From assembly GCA_900617975.1 (NCBI GenBank), contig UZAE01012704.1, forward strand, positions 1 to 30,209: a DNA stretch of 30,209 nt. Direction: 5' to 3'. A model generated the notes under the pieces. The model had not been told where the DNA came from. It was given only the letters and a program-made list of their open reading frames with translations, and made no database searches. Numbering within the stretch: the first letter of the stretch is position 1; every line of letters starts with the position of its first letter. Source of the DNA: Rodentolepis nana. Taxonomy: Eukaryota; Platyhelminthes; Cestoda; Cyclophyllidea; Hymenolepididae. The position numbers and the translations under genes were made by a program. Positions 1 to 12,300 of the stretch are shown here, in pieces.

Positions 1-1661
1 CTCAACAAACTCCCTCCTTGCTTGCATTTTATCCTGCCCAGTAGTTTTGAACTCATTCCAAACCACAATCACTTTCTCCAGGTAATCCAACAGACGTGGG
101 GGCGTATTGGAGACAGGTGATCTAGTATCGCTAGATTGGTGCTTTGCGCATCTTAAATTTAATTACGGACAATACAATTAGAAAAAATAGAGTTCTGTTT
201 CGGTGATTATTAGGCCAAACTTTGTTTTGAGTCCTGTGCGATCGATTGGGTTAATATGTTCCATCACAATTCATTAAAATGTCAAGCATTATAATCATGT
301 TACAGCACAAATCATTTGAAAGGCGTTAAAATAAAGTAAAATTTAAACAGCGCCTTTTATTTATTCTTGCCTAATAAAACTCAGCACAACAGGATTAAAA
401 ATCGATTTGAAGTTATTGAAATCTTATGAGGAAGTACTTACGGTCTTTAAAGAATTGGCTTACATGGCAAATTCAATATGATTTCTGGACTTATTTATTT
501 AGGGTATTGAAATTGGACTTAAGTTTGAAAATTGTGGCTGTCGAAGGAAGGTAAAATGTACTTCGTTTGAGCATTTTTGAGGCAATTTTGGCGGAGATAT
601 TGTTAACAATAAACTGGACAACAAGACACGATTTACTAACAGTTGTTTGTAAGATTACAGTGAATTCACTGTTCAAATATAACGCAATTCTACTTTGGTC
701 TAAACCATCTTTTGAAGAGTTAAGACCTGCGCACTTATCTGTCTCACTGTTGAACTTAACAGCAATATTAAGCCCTATAAAGCGTGTTATCTACAACATA
801 TGCATGTTCGTTCAGGAAAATGTACGCTCATAGCAACTATTGCCAGTCTCAAAATGGACTTAATGAGGTGAAAAGATTTGAACTCACTTTTGGAAGTAAA
901 ACAAAATGGAATCATTTTGTTGACTGTATTGTGTCGTCTGAACTTTTGACCAAATGGTTTTTTCCGGTGTTTAAAGGGTAATTTGAATTGACTGAAGCAC
1001 AAAGCATTAGTCGTCTACTTGCACTATTGCTAGAAAGTCGGCTTTTAAATGAAAATAAATAATTTGTTTCCGATGGAAGTTAAGGTAATCTATTGTTCGT
1101 TATTCACCAAATTGGCAGATATGTTTAAATGCACCAAAATGTATTGTTGCAGCTCTGCGGTGATTTGAGTAAGGTGCTGAAATTAGCTTAAAAACCCGTT
1201 TTATCTGCATGAGGTTGGTAGACTGTGACTATTTTGGAGGCTAAAAGGTCACACAGCATCTCTGATACTTATCAGGTGAAATATGGGCTCTTCTTGCAAA
1301 AGTTGAGGCTTAAATATCGCTGATTCTCTTTATTTATCTATTACCACCACCACCACCACAACGACAACAACAAAATCTACCGCTGCTACGATTTCTTTCT
1401 GAAAATTCTAATCAATTTCCGGTTGCGCCTGTCTCTCCCAAGATGTTTTTCACTTGAAGTCTAATTTTAGTGGCTAATGATGGCATTAAATTGTATCAGT
1501 TAGTTAAAGATAGAGTGAAAGTAGCGAATTTTACGCACATTACGTTGTCTTCATGGCCTAAAGTCACTTCAGCAAGACTTGCCTCTGAGTCAACAACCAG
1601 TCTCGAAATCTTGTCTGTTTGATACTCCAAAAACCAAATATGTTGCCAAAAAAGATGACAG

Positions 1662-2263
1662 CAATGGACATTGGGAATTAAATAACCCTCACAAACATTT
1701 TCATGATTTCGCAAATGCTTGTTCCAACTCTTCACCCAATTACTCACCAAGATGCCAAGTCACAATCGCAGTGGAAAGCACCCCAACCATTCGATGCTTA
1801 ACTCTGGCATCAAACCTTAAGAGTCCAATCAACTATTTTGCCCATGGAATTGTTTAATGCAAATTTTTGATCGTTTTCGAGCACACATTTGTGTGTATAT
1901 ATTCGTATGCCTTAGAGCAGTCCTGTTGACACGTGTTTGTAATAATTTTAAAAAATCGTTAACAAGTTTGTGTAAAGGTATTTGATGCATATTTCCAACT
2001 TATCAACAACTTTCTGTGAACTTATCTCACTCTCGACTAACATCTTTCTTCCACATCAATCTGATAATAAGGCCCAACCCTGAGTTGTTCATTCATTCTT
2101 TCATATGGTATTCAACTATTTCTCTATGTGTAACACTGCAGAAGTCAAGTCACCCCCATTAAGTGTCGATAAGCATTAATTCAAATTGCCTCCACTGCGT
2201 TATTTTCCCTATGTAGTGAGGAAGTTTGAGTGCAGATCATTGGGGCAGTGTTTACAGATTTTT
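1662..2263 (+). repeat. Inverted repeat, arm A
   Basis: About 600 bases whose reverse complement recurs at 10778-11368. Reading base by base, 1723-2172 is identical to the complement of 10859-11308 (450 of 450, no gaps). There is one mismatch at 2173, then identity to about 2196, then a gapped end of roughly 80 percent identity to about 2263. On the other side, mismatches at 1711, 1719 and 1722 lead into a diverged edge near 1662. It does not match the SINE family, and I do not recognise it as a known transposon. Confidence 0.95.
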
Positions 2264-2583
2264 TTATTTATTTCAAATGGCAGGCTTCATGATAGTTATC
2301 ATTAGCCCTTTGGCTGACTTCGGGCTTCAGAGAGAGGAGGAACCTCAAAGTGAGAAAAATTTGAGATTGTTAACGGAAGAGTGTTTCAAGGAGGCAAAAG
2401 AGACAGACACAAAGGCAGAGAAAAGGTAAGATGAGTACTCTGGAAGTGGTCGAATATGACATACAGTGGGGTCATGGTAGTTTGAAGTCAGAAGTCAACT
2501 GCCAGTTTATAGACCTTTTTGCCGTATGACAATACGTTGCCCAGAATGAACCACTTGGAGGTATGTCAATGGCACACCCCTAA
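2260..2583 (-). mobile_element. SINE-like element, copy 1
   Basis: Nearly full-length copy. On the plus strand it runs from a TTTATTTATTTCAAATGGCAGG end to a GGAGGTATGTCAATGGCACACCCC end. A short direct repeat TTACAGAT flanks it (2252-2259 and 2584-2591). The orientation is given as minus because the (TTTA)n end becomes an (AAAT)n tail when the element is read in reverse. It was inserted exactly at the edge of inverted-repeat arm A. Confidence 0.85.
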
Positions 2584-3266
2584 TTACAGATCTTAATGGG
2601 TTTTTAAATTAAACGCTAATTCAGACTCAATTCATTAATTGGATGATCAAGTTTTACTTTTTTCCTCCGTCGCAATGCCTTTATAAATTGATGTTTGCAA
2701 GGAGTGATTGTTTGGTGGAATTTCTAATAATGAATGAGCACTTGGTGCTACTGCCCTTGTATAGTGCGGAACATTTGAAGGAAGGAAACGATAACAGGTC
2801 TGTGGAGATGCGAGATGAAATGAGCCCAGTCTTCTCTACGTTCTATTGTCCTTAATTTAAATTTGTATAATTTTTTTCCCCATGATTACTGATTAATACG
2901 AGTGGTTTTTTTTTCGTGTCATACTAATGCGTGGATTTTTTGCATGAAACTATATTTTAGGCTAGTTTAGTTAATATATTAGCTCCTATTCTCGTACTTT
3001 CATCACAAAGTAGTAACTTAATGGAAACGATGTTTGATAAGCATATAATTAAATGACAAATCTGGCGAATCGAAACATGAATTCATCAATGTCGGTGAGT
3101 CCCAGGGTTTAATATTAAGACTCATTTGCTCGCAAAAGTAATTGTTATCCAGGTATTGTAATAGGCATAAACTAATTTTACCAATTTAAATGCATATTTT
3201 ATGATTATTTCATTTTGCATTTTATTATTTCAGCTGAATTTACTAAATTAAATATTTATATTTTAG

Positions 3267-3331
3267 GATGGGCCACTAATGACTGAGTTGCTCGGTACGT
3301 GGACGAATAGCGTTCCACGAACGAGATTTGA
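3267..3331 (+). CDS. ELAPOR1/2: ELAPOR-like exon 1 of window (65 nt)
   Basis: Acceptor TATATTTTAG precedes the exon and donor GTAAGA follows it. It reads DGPLMTELLGTWTNSVPRTRF and leaves two bases (GA) that complete Glu with exon 2. The GTWTNS segment aligns with the ETWKGS segment of human ELAPOR1 in the region before the last cysteine-rich repeats. It enters in phase 0. The stop codon TAG directly upstream in frame is the acceptor itself, so the exon cannot extend left. The preceding exon, which should carry a C-x3-C-x-L-x-F type motif, was not found in 1-3266 and probably lies upstream of the window. Confidence 0.8.
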
Positions 3332-6300
3332 GTAAGAAGACTTTCATTATTTTTTTATTAAATATTTGTAATATGTTGTAAATTATTATATTCTTAAGCA
3401 GTGTCAAAATCCAAATATTAGGTTCTCCATTAAATAAACTTTCAAATTTATTCTTTTTATTTATATCAAAGCAAAATATTAGTCATGAAAATCGGATCCC
3501 AATCCGACCCTGAAATCTGAAACAAACTTATTTTGCTCTTTCTCTAAGGGCTGAAGGGGGGGGGGCTCTCAATAACACCTTCATTCCCGTTCTTTGACTA
3601 GTCTTCAGTGGTACTGTTACGACTGTACCTCTTTCATAATAGACCATTGGGTTAAGATCTGGTGGGAGGGGTGGGGGGGGGGGGGGGACTACGTTTTGAG
3701 GCCATACAATGGGTTTATTGAATGCTAAACAAGTTGAACTAACCACTGAGGTATGGCAGGCGTACCTATTCCTGTTGCCATACACATGACTTATTATTGC
3801 CTACCATCGTAGAGCAGTAGCCAGGAAATCAGACTTCAACCTAAGCTATTTTTTAAAAAATGTCGGAGATAACATTCATGACAGTTTGGGAAATGTAGTT
3901 TTCAAGAGTCAAATTGTGTCGTTTAGTCAACATGCAAGTCAAACCATTTCCTAATATGCTTGTTGTACTTTTGATTTTGGCCAAAGTTTTTCTAATCGGA
4001 AAAAAACCAGATTGTTGATACTTCTCGAGGACGTTTCACTTTACTCAGATTTTTTTTCAACTATTCCAACTCGCTTTCGAGAGCCTTTTCTACTTAAGTC
4101 AAATTCCATTTTTAGATATGAACCGTTCGACTGCGACGGAGTGAAATTCATGTGGTATTTCAAAAAGCTCGGAACGATTAAAGATGGCTTTGATCCAGCA
4201 AGGCGTGCTGATAGGGCAATTATTTACTCAATCGAAATGAATAATACTCGAGAAACTGGTGCGATCGGCTGCAAAAAATGCCCACTCGGTGTGGAGAATC
4301 AATTGTGAGTGATTTTTAGAAATATTTGCTACTGATTGCATTTAAGTAGAATGGTTTGTAAGGAATTGATTAGTGTTCTCCCCATATTTGCTGCTGATCC
4401 TTTTAGGAAATGGTTATTTACTAGCTGAACTATATTCAGCCGCTGGTAGAGCATTACAGAGAAAACCTTATTAATTACAGTAATCTTTATTGCAATAGGA
4501 TTATATATATATATATATATATATATGTATAGTAGTACGAAACTTCAAGATCAAGATTTCTATTCAGTTTTAAAATGGGCCTGGCAGTCGACTGCCATTT
4601 CAAAATGAGTTATAATTTTCTTGAAACTACAAGATAATAGTATTCGGTGAGCTCTGCTCTTGGCAATCAAGAGGAACGAATTTACCGAAGCAGCCTTCAC
4701 AACCACGCGATTGAATTAACTTGTGCAATCTTTTATCACAATGGATAGGATCTTAGAACTCACTTAATGACACATTCGAAATTTTTTTTACTAGGTATAA
4801 ACGGCTCCCATCTAATTTTTCCATATTGAGCTTCTTGTGAAGATGAACAATTTTAATCCTACAGTATTTGTTTATTGCATATCAAATTTTCTGAAATAAG
4901 AAGAACTATCAATATTCACCATTAGAGGTTTCGCAGAAACTAATACACAAAATGAATTTCCACCAAACAAAACAATGAACGTTCGCGTGGGATTATTTTG
5001 ATATATTCCATTTATTACACCGCTTTGTCATTTGAGAATATCATTATTTTGAAAACTCATAACAAAATGAAATTTTAAATGATACTTAGTGTACGTTGAA
5101 TGAAGGATAGAACTTTACCGAATTTGCCAAAATGAGATCTTCACATTTAAATCTGGTATCTCAAGTCTGTAATTTCAAGATCGGCCCCATAAATTTCTGC
5201 CTGAAATTTCGCAGTTTCATGCAAAGTAAATTGTTAATGGTGGGATTAATTAACCCCTATTGACGTCAAAATGGAATTTAAGGCTTGATTGCACTCATTT
5301 TGCCTCTCCTGTATAACAAAACTCTGTTAGTTCATGTGGAGGAGGAGATTGAAGTAGATGCTGAGAGACACGTCCAGATGCTATAGCAGCCCTTCTTTGG
5401 ATAAGTTTCGAATTCAAGTTGCTCTATACTTGCTCATTATTAATCGATTCGTCATCTGGTTTGAGGAACGAGTTCTTTTCCATAAGGCAAGCGCTTTTTT
5501 AGTTAATTTAATAATCTTATGTTTGATAAAATTATTCCGTGTTTATTTAGAGAAAAAATTATTTAAAAATGACAATTTAAATTCGATGCGATGCCTTAAA
5601 CAAGTGGAAAAACGTTTGAATTTTTATTTAGTTTTTTTTAAAAGGTAAAAAGGGAGTGGAAATGTTTTAATCGTTTAATTGGCGTTAAAGTGTACTTATC
5701 TTCAGCTGAAAACGCCTTGCACATTTACCAACTTTTACTGCTTGCTAAAATTATAAGTAATGTACGCTTTAAGTTATAATATCATTAGGAAATTTCCCTC
5801 TCATTTTGGGGTCTATATATAACTTTTTCTTATTTTATATTTAAGGTGGAAATAGGAAAAAATAAATCAAAATCTTTATATATTTATATTACATACAAAT
5901 AGTGTTCAGGCAAAATTTTATCAATCAAGGTCAATATCGTTTCAAACTATTCTACTCGGCTATTCGCATTGAACGATTTGGGAGAAATGTTTTGTTAAAG
6001 TTTAAAACTGGAATATCCATTTAATTGGGCTTCTGAATTTGAATTTGGCTTCAGTTCCTGGATAGTACTAGAAGTAGCGCAGTTTATCGATTAAATCTAA
6101 TTACTTAATCATTTTGAATTATTATTTCATTAATAATTGGGGAGGAATCTCTGCGAACATGGCACAATTTTATGCAAGATTATATAGTTTTTTTACTCGA
6201 GTGCTCGCATAAACTGAGTGTGAACACTGAATCGAACCCCCCCCCCTTCCGATCAAGAGTTATCGGCATCATAAAGACGATCAATTATCGATCATCATTG

Positions 6301-9300
6301 ATTTGTGATGTTTTGACTAGAATTTCAAATGCTCGATACTAGCATCGGGCTCTCACGCTTTTTCCCTTTCTTCGTTTTCCGTTCTCCCCATCCCCATCCC
6401 CATCCCCACCCCTCCCCTCCCCTCCCTCCCTACCCCAATCACCATAGTACAACAGTCTGTACTGATATTTTTCGATTTTGTCTTGTCAAAGGGCGCTTGT
6501 TTACCGTTAGTAGTTAAGACTGCAAAGAACTAACTTACCAGAGCTTGATCGCTGGTTATTTTTACCTGTGCGGTTAGGTAAAGCTCATGCGGGTAAAAAA
6601 CGCTTTGAATTGGAAAGTTTTCAGTTTTCAAAACAGTTTTTTTCTGAATAACAATGGCGGGGGTGGGGATAGTTAAAGACGTTGATTTGCATGAAAGTAC
6701 TTTTTGTAAGACGATGACTGTCGTTGTGGTGAGTATCGATTTTGGTGTGTGACTGTGGGTTCATTTAAGTCATCGTTAGGGGATATTGAATAATCCTATA
6801 TAAATGTGCTTGACTGTAAAAAGTCCAAACATGACGTCGCAAAGAGTCCACTAGAAGCAGAGTGATTTGCATTGCGCTTTATAAAATCACCTTATAGCAA
6901 ACCTTGAATCAGAAAATTTGTGGCCCAAGCAAGCTTTATTTGAGAGGTTCTAGTAGATATGGAAAGGTTCTATTGAATCGATTCACAATCAGCCTTGGTT
7001 GCTTAATTAGTCCTCTTTTACTCCTTGTAACGTGTTTGATGGCATAGAAATATCCTTGTGTTCAACATCTCCGATTTAAAAGGATTTGCAGGATAGTTTC
7101 GTCAATGTTTTTTTCTGCACACCAACTTGCAGGAGAGAGACATTCGTCATGAAGGGAAAAAAATAACCTTGCACAACATTGTAGATTTATCGACGCTCCT
7201 TTTCTTTTCCTTTAACAAATCCTTTCATTCATTCCCCTTATTTATATGATATGACTCTTAAAATACAACACCTCTGATCAGGTCTGCGTCCCATTGAATC
7301 CCCATGAGCACAATAAATGGTAGTTGCCTTCAAGAATACTTAAGTTGCCTCAATTCGACTACATTTGATCGGAGCATTAATTATTCGAGCGTTTTGAAAC
7401 AAAAGTTAGGATAAGAATGGTAAATAATTAATTGGATAATGCAGATTTAGGCTAAGCTTATTAATTACGCAACAATATGTCAGGAGATTCAACAGAAAAA
7501 TGCCTTAATGTGCTTTTAGGCTTACTTTCTTTGAAGGCAACGATACGGCCATAGAAGCCTTTGAAACGGAAACTATGGGGGTTTATGAGAACCCACATCA
7601 CTCCATCTGACCTTCCATTCACGTAATATTTTTTATAAAATCAGATTTAATATGATAGCGGAGATATGGAAACTGCTTTCAAGGTCGAGGTCTCACGAAT
7701 GCTCTACAAATTGGTATTAATGAAGCAATTTATTTAAAATCATCGAATGTACGCGCGTAAATAAAAGCAACTAACCATGCTTCGATTTATGTTTACAGTG
7801 TTCCCATTGTCAACTGTTAATTAGTTTCTTTGTGATCAGTGAATGTTGGATCACGAAGGTTTTATGTATTTATATCAAATGGAAGGCGTTTTGATAGTTA
7901 TCATTAGCCCTGGAGCTGACTTCGGGGCTTCACAGAGAGGAGAAGGAACATCAAAGTGACAAAAAGTCGAGAGGAGGAACAGAAGTGTGATTCACAGATG
8001 TAAAGTAGACAGGCAGACAGACACAAAGGCATAAAAAGGTAAGATGAGTACTGTGAAAGGGGTCGAATATGACCAGTGCAGTGGGGTGATGATAGTTTGA
8101 AGTCAGAAGTCAACTATAGTTTGGCCATAGTAATTTGAAGTCAGAAGAGTTTTAGAGGAAGCCTGAGAGATGAGTATGCGAGAGGCTGAACTCGATTTGA
8201 GATGGTTAAAAGTAAAGCAGATAAATTGCACCTAACAACAGAAATGATAACAGGATTTATTTGACTAATACCAATTTCAAAATGAGTTTTATTTATTTAA
8301 TATCATAAATAGATCTTTCATGTAGGCCGAAATTTAAGTAGATTTTACTAAAATTAATTAAAAATTAGTTCTGTTGAATAGGCTCCAATATATTTATTTC
8401 ATTATTAGCTACATCGTTCCATATCATTTTGCAAAAAAAAGATTCTTCATTTTATTTTTCCATTTTGTGTGTGTGTGCATGTTTTAATTGCACCACATTT
8501 CGGTTTTATGGCCTAATTTCCGATTTTCCCATCAATTTTGGCGTTGAAAGTAACTGATATTCTCCTCGGTTACTCCTTGGCAAATTTTAAGTTGAGCTAA
8601 AGTGTACTATAAAGTCATGGAGTGTGGTTGATGGTTTTATGCGCCCTGCTACTTCAAAAAGCGATAAAACCCGGCTGCGTTTTAATGGTATTTATTATTT
8701 ATTTAAAAATACCAGGGGTTTATTTACGACATAAGCTCATGCCTTTTCGGCGTATAAGATTGCACTCTGTAAGTAATTTCCCTGAATACTGTCAATTAAT
8801 CACCAACCTTAACCATATTCTGGAACCTATTTCTACCAAATCGTTAACTCATATTAAAAATGGTATTTTTTCCTAAAATAACCGCCTAGTTAATTAGGAT
8901 CCTAGCTTTAGCGCATAAACTGTTATTGGCAGATGGATTGGAGTTCAGCTGTGATAAACTGTCTCGTTGAAACATATTATCTAGCGTCAAATCTAAAAAA
9001 ACCATCCGATAGAGTAAGCCAACAGGTGATTCTGTTAGTAAAAAGATACGAAAGGTCTTATTTCCCAATCATTTAACTTTGATGAGGTTAAGTGAAGGGC
9101 TTTATTCTGCAGTCAAATATATATATTTGAATTGAATTGGACTAGGGCGGTTCAATTGAAGACAAATCTTGGCACATGCTAGCCTACATATTCTACAGCT
9201 TGTGTCAAGTTGTATTGAAATTCAAGCTCTAACTAAACGCTGCCATAATCCAAGTGGATAGACCTTTTGGAAAGGATGAGAGATCCTTAGCACAACTAAA

Positions 9301-12300
9301 GCTTTGTAGAAGAATTGCACCTAGCGTCTCTACCTCACTCCTCAGGTTAGTATTATGTAGAAATTTTTGTGGTAGATAAACAAATTGAATTTCGGTCCAA
9401 ATATCCTTGTGGTTTTTGGTTAATACCCGGACTCCCTTTGCCCTGAATTTCAGCTGCAAACCTTGCAATGAGGGAAATTTTTACACAATGGTTTGGAATT
9501 CAACCACCAACGAATCTCACGCAGAATGCGTCCCCTGTCCAAATGGAACAATGGTTATAGGTGACGCTTCCAGTGTGATGACTGTTGAACAAGCTTGCAA
9601 ATCATGCCCTCCTGGAATGGTGCCTTCAGAAGATAAGGAATGTGTCATTGACCGCACCCCAAATGTAACCCATGCTTACGATTTCACTGAAATCTTCAGC
9701 ATGTGAGTGAATTATTTTTCATTTACTGACAATTTAAAACGTAGGCTAAATGAATTTAAACGATGTCATGTGGGGGGGGGGGTACTACGTTTCCATTTCC
9801 GCTTTAAAGTTTGAATAGGTCTATCAATTGCTGTTCTATTTGTATCTGGAGAATACCGTTTTGTTTATGCAATTTCAATAAATATCATAACAGATTAGTA
9901 AAATAGTACTTAGAACCCAATAGCTTAGCCGATGCTTAGATTACGGTTACCTCCAATGTCTATTCGGTGACTAAAATATCTCTTCAAATTCACATGGTCA
10001 CAAGATATCAACTGAGAGGTCTCTAAACCCCCTAAAAATGAAAGCTATCTAAACCACCATTCATTTACCTCATTTGCAGTTTAATCTTTCATTTAACACT
10101 CTAAAGATTTATTTAATTCAAATGGCAGGCGCATTGATAGTTATCACTAGCCATTTAGCTGACTTCGGGTTTCAAAGTGGAGAGGAACATCAAAGTGAGA
10201 AAAATTCAAGAGGGGGGTGGGACAGAAGAGTGATTCACAGATGTGAAAGAGACAGACAGACAGACACAAAGGCAGAGAAAATGCAAGATGATTACTGTGG
10301 AAGTGGTCGACTATGGCATACAGTGGGATCATGATAGTTTGAAGTCAGAAGTCAACGTCCAGGCTATAAACCTTTTTGTCGCATAAGAATACGTTATCTA
10401 GGATGCACCACGTGAAATTAAGTCTATTGCACACCCCCCACTCTAAAGATGGAGTCCATGAGGTTTCAATGAAAGTTGGATATCTTGAGACATGCAGGTG
10501 CGCTAAGACGTGCCAATCACCAATATGTGAAGTGGTTAAATGACCGATTACTGGAGTGCAAAGGCGGGAAGAAGCATTGTAGGGGTCTGCGCTCAGTCCA
10601 GAGTGTTGGCATTTCAAGTTCGGAGTAAAATTTCATTATGCGTTCCTTCTGGTAATGCCTAGTAGTAAAGCATGGAGTTTGTTCAACTATCTTTGCTGTA
10701 GAATTTTGATTGGTATTCCAACAACATATATTTAAAAAACCGTTTCTTTCAGCCCTAAAGCAGTTCGAATAAGCTAAAATCTGTAAGCACCGCCCCAATG
10801 ATCAGCACTCAACCTTCATAGGGGATAATTAGGAAGTGGAGGCAATTTGAATTAATGTTTATCGACACTTAATGGGGGTGACTTGACTTCTGCAGTGTTA
10901 CACATAGAGAAATAGTTGAATACCATATGAAAGAATGAATGAACAACTCAGGGTTGGGCCTTATTATCAGATTGATGTGGAAGAAAGATGTTAGTCGAGA
11001 GTGAGATAAGTTCACAGAAAGTTGTTGATAAGTTGGAAATATGCATCAAATACCTTTACACAAACTTGTTAACGATTTTTTAAAATTATTACAAACACGT
11101 GTCAACAGGACTGCTCTAAGGCATACGAATATATACACACAAATGTGTGCTCGAAAACGATCAAAAATTTGCATTAAACAATTCCATGGGCAAAATAGTT
11201 GATTGGACTCTTAAGGTTTGATGCCAGAGTTAAGCATCGAATGGTTGGGGTGCTTTCCACTGCGATTGTGACTTGGCATCTTGGTGAGTAATTGGGTGAA
11301 GAGTTGGAGCAGGCATTTGTGAAATCATGAAAATGTTTGTGAGGGTTATTTAATTTCAATTCCACATTTATTTTCTCTTGTCTGTGCTCCCATAGCCAAT
11401 GAGAAGGCTAACATTGGCGTTGAACCCATGCGATCATTTGGAATCACTTTTGCAACCTAAGCAGCGAAAAGATGAAAAGACACGATTTTGTTGTGGACAT
11501 GTGATCTTGGTATAGAGAATGGATATTGATTAATCTTCGATTTCACAAGCACTTGACTTAAGGCGTTCGAGACCAATCGCTAAAGTATGAGCTCGAAGAA
11601 AAAGATAGAATGAGACCAAAATTTGAGTGAATTACTTACATAATCGGAATTCATGCATAGGTGAATATTTCAAAAACAAATATGTGCATGTAGGATAATA
11701 AATGTGAACAAATAATTTGGGCTACATTGTGTCAGAGAATTGAATATTCATTGCCTCCTGGTTATGACTGAAAGCATCTACTTTGGCAATTCCTAATCTA
11801 TTTTCACATAGTATTGGAATGAACACTGAGTTAATTGGGCAATTTTGCATTCCTATTTCAGCGGATACACAACTGAAAGCACCAAATTATTCACCACACA
11901 AGGACAGGAGTTTCAACACCACTTCAAGATGTTTTTCGATACAAGCAGGCCAGATCTCCGGAGTAAATGTCAAGACGAGTATTTTGGAGTGAGTTCGCAT
12001 TTTGTTTGCCTTTCTTGAATTCGTAATTTTGTGCACTAATGGCGAATATAAACGACGTGAGAATTATGACTTCGAGTCGAAGTGCTCCAACTCAAGATAG
12101 GCTTTCTTGATGGTAATGAAAATATTCTGCACACGTGGAAAACAAAATCGTTGCGGATTTGCTAACCTTCCAAAATTAAGCACGCTTCCGAAGATTAAAT
12201 TATAAAACTGAATTGCCTTATTCCTGAACTTTATTCTACAACGATGTGTTCGACATTGTTTTAGCCTAAAAAAGATGGAACGCTGAATTACTGTTAAATA

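Larger units (their letters stand above)
1..3266 (+). other. Upstream intron (3' part): inverted-repeat arm A and SINE copy 1
   Basis: No exon with matching phase and homology was found here. The stretch holds a short ACC repeat (about 1342-1360), inverted-repeat arm A (1662-2263) and interspersed-element copy 1 (2260-2583). Open frames at 567-833, 1579-1857 and 2643-2855 have no recognisable domain. The exon that should precede 3267 is either upstream of base 1 or too short to be recognised here. Confidence 0.65.
4305..9453 (+). other. Intron 2, longest complete intron
   Basis: A GT/AG intron of 5149 bases. It holds a (TA)n tract at about 4502-4526, C10 at 6237-6246, a CATCCC/CCTCCC pyrimidine-rich simple repeat at about 6386-6436, and SINE copy 2 (about 7864-8115, with a repeated fragment to 8150). 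The remainder is unremarkable AT-rich sequence, and open frames there have no recognisable domain. Confidence 0.7.
9703..11861 (+). other. Intron 3: SINE copy 3 and inverted-repeat arm B
   Basis: A GT/AG intron of 2159 bases. It contains G11 at 9772-9782, SINE copy 3 (10109-10438) with a 12-base target-site duplication, and inverted-repeat arm B (10778-11368). The minus-strand open frame 11174-11365 is simply the mirror of the open frame in arm A and is not evidence for a gene. Confidence 0.75.

Noticed and set aside
1..81. Possible exon at the window start, ending at CCAG|GTAATC
   Set aside because: The phase-0 frame is open, but its translation does not resemble any ELAPOR segment, and the other frames either hold a stop or break the phase with exon 1.
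1579..1857. 92-residue open frame in arm A, matched by a 63-residue minus-strand frame in arm B (11174-11365)
   Set aside because: The shared protein is only the consequence of identical DNA. No domain is recognised, and reading-frame constraint cannot be tested in a perfectly identical core.
2643..2855. Open frame considered as the missing exon before 3267
   Set aside because: A Cys-Leu-Val-Glu-Phe segment loosely recalls the expected C-x-L-x-F motif, but the second cysteine is missing and the only phase-0 donor nearby (GTGCTA) is poor.
3528..3785. Minus-strand open frame with polyproline
   Set aside because: The proline run is only the translation of the G15 tract. The frame overlaps a hairpin and a simple repeat.
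3726..3790. Minus-strand TACCTCAGTGGTTAG as a tRNA A box, with complementary GCCATAC/GTATGGC ends
   Set aside because: Total length and the distance to a TTCAA-like loop are too short for a tRNA, and no anticodon arm can be drawn.
6654..6730. ATGGCGGGGGTGG start followed by 25 open codons and a GTGAGT donor, possible alternative first exon
   Set aside because: Its phase (0) does not fit exon 3, which needs two bases in, no promoter is apparent, and the segment resembles nothing known. It could only be tested with transcript data.
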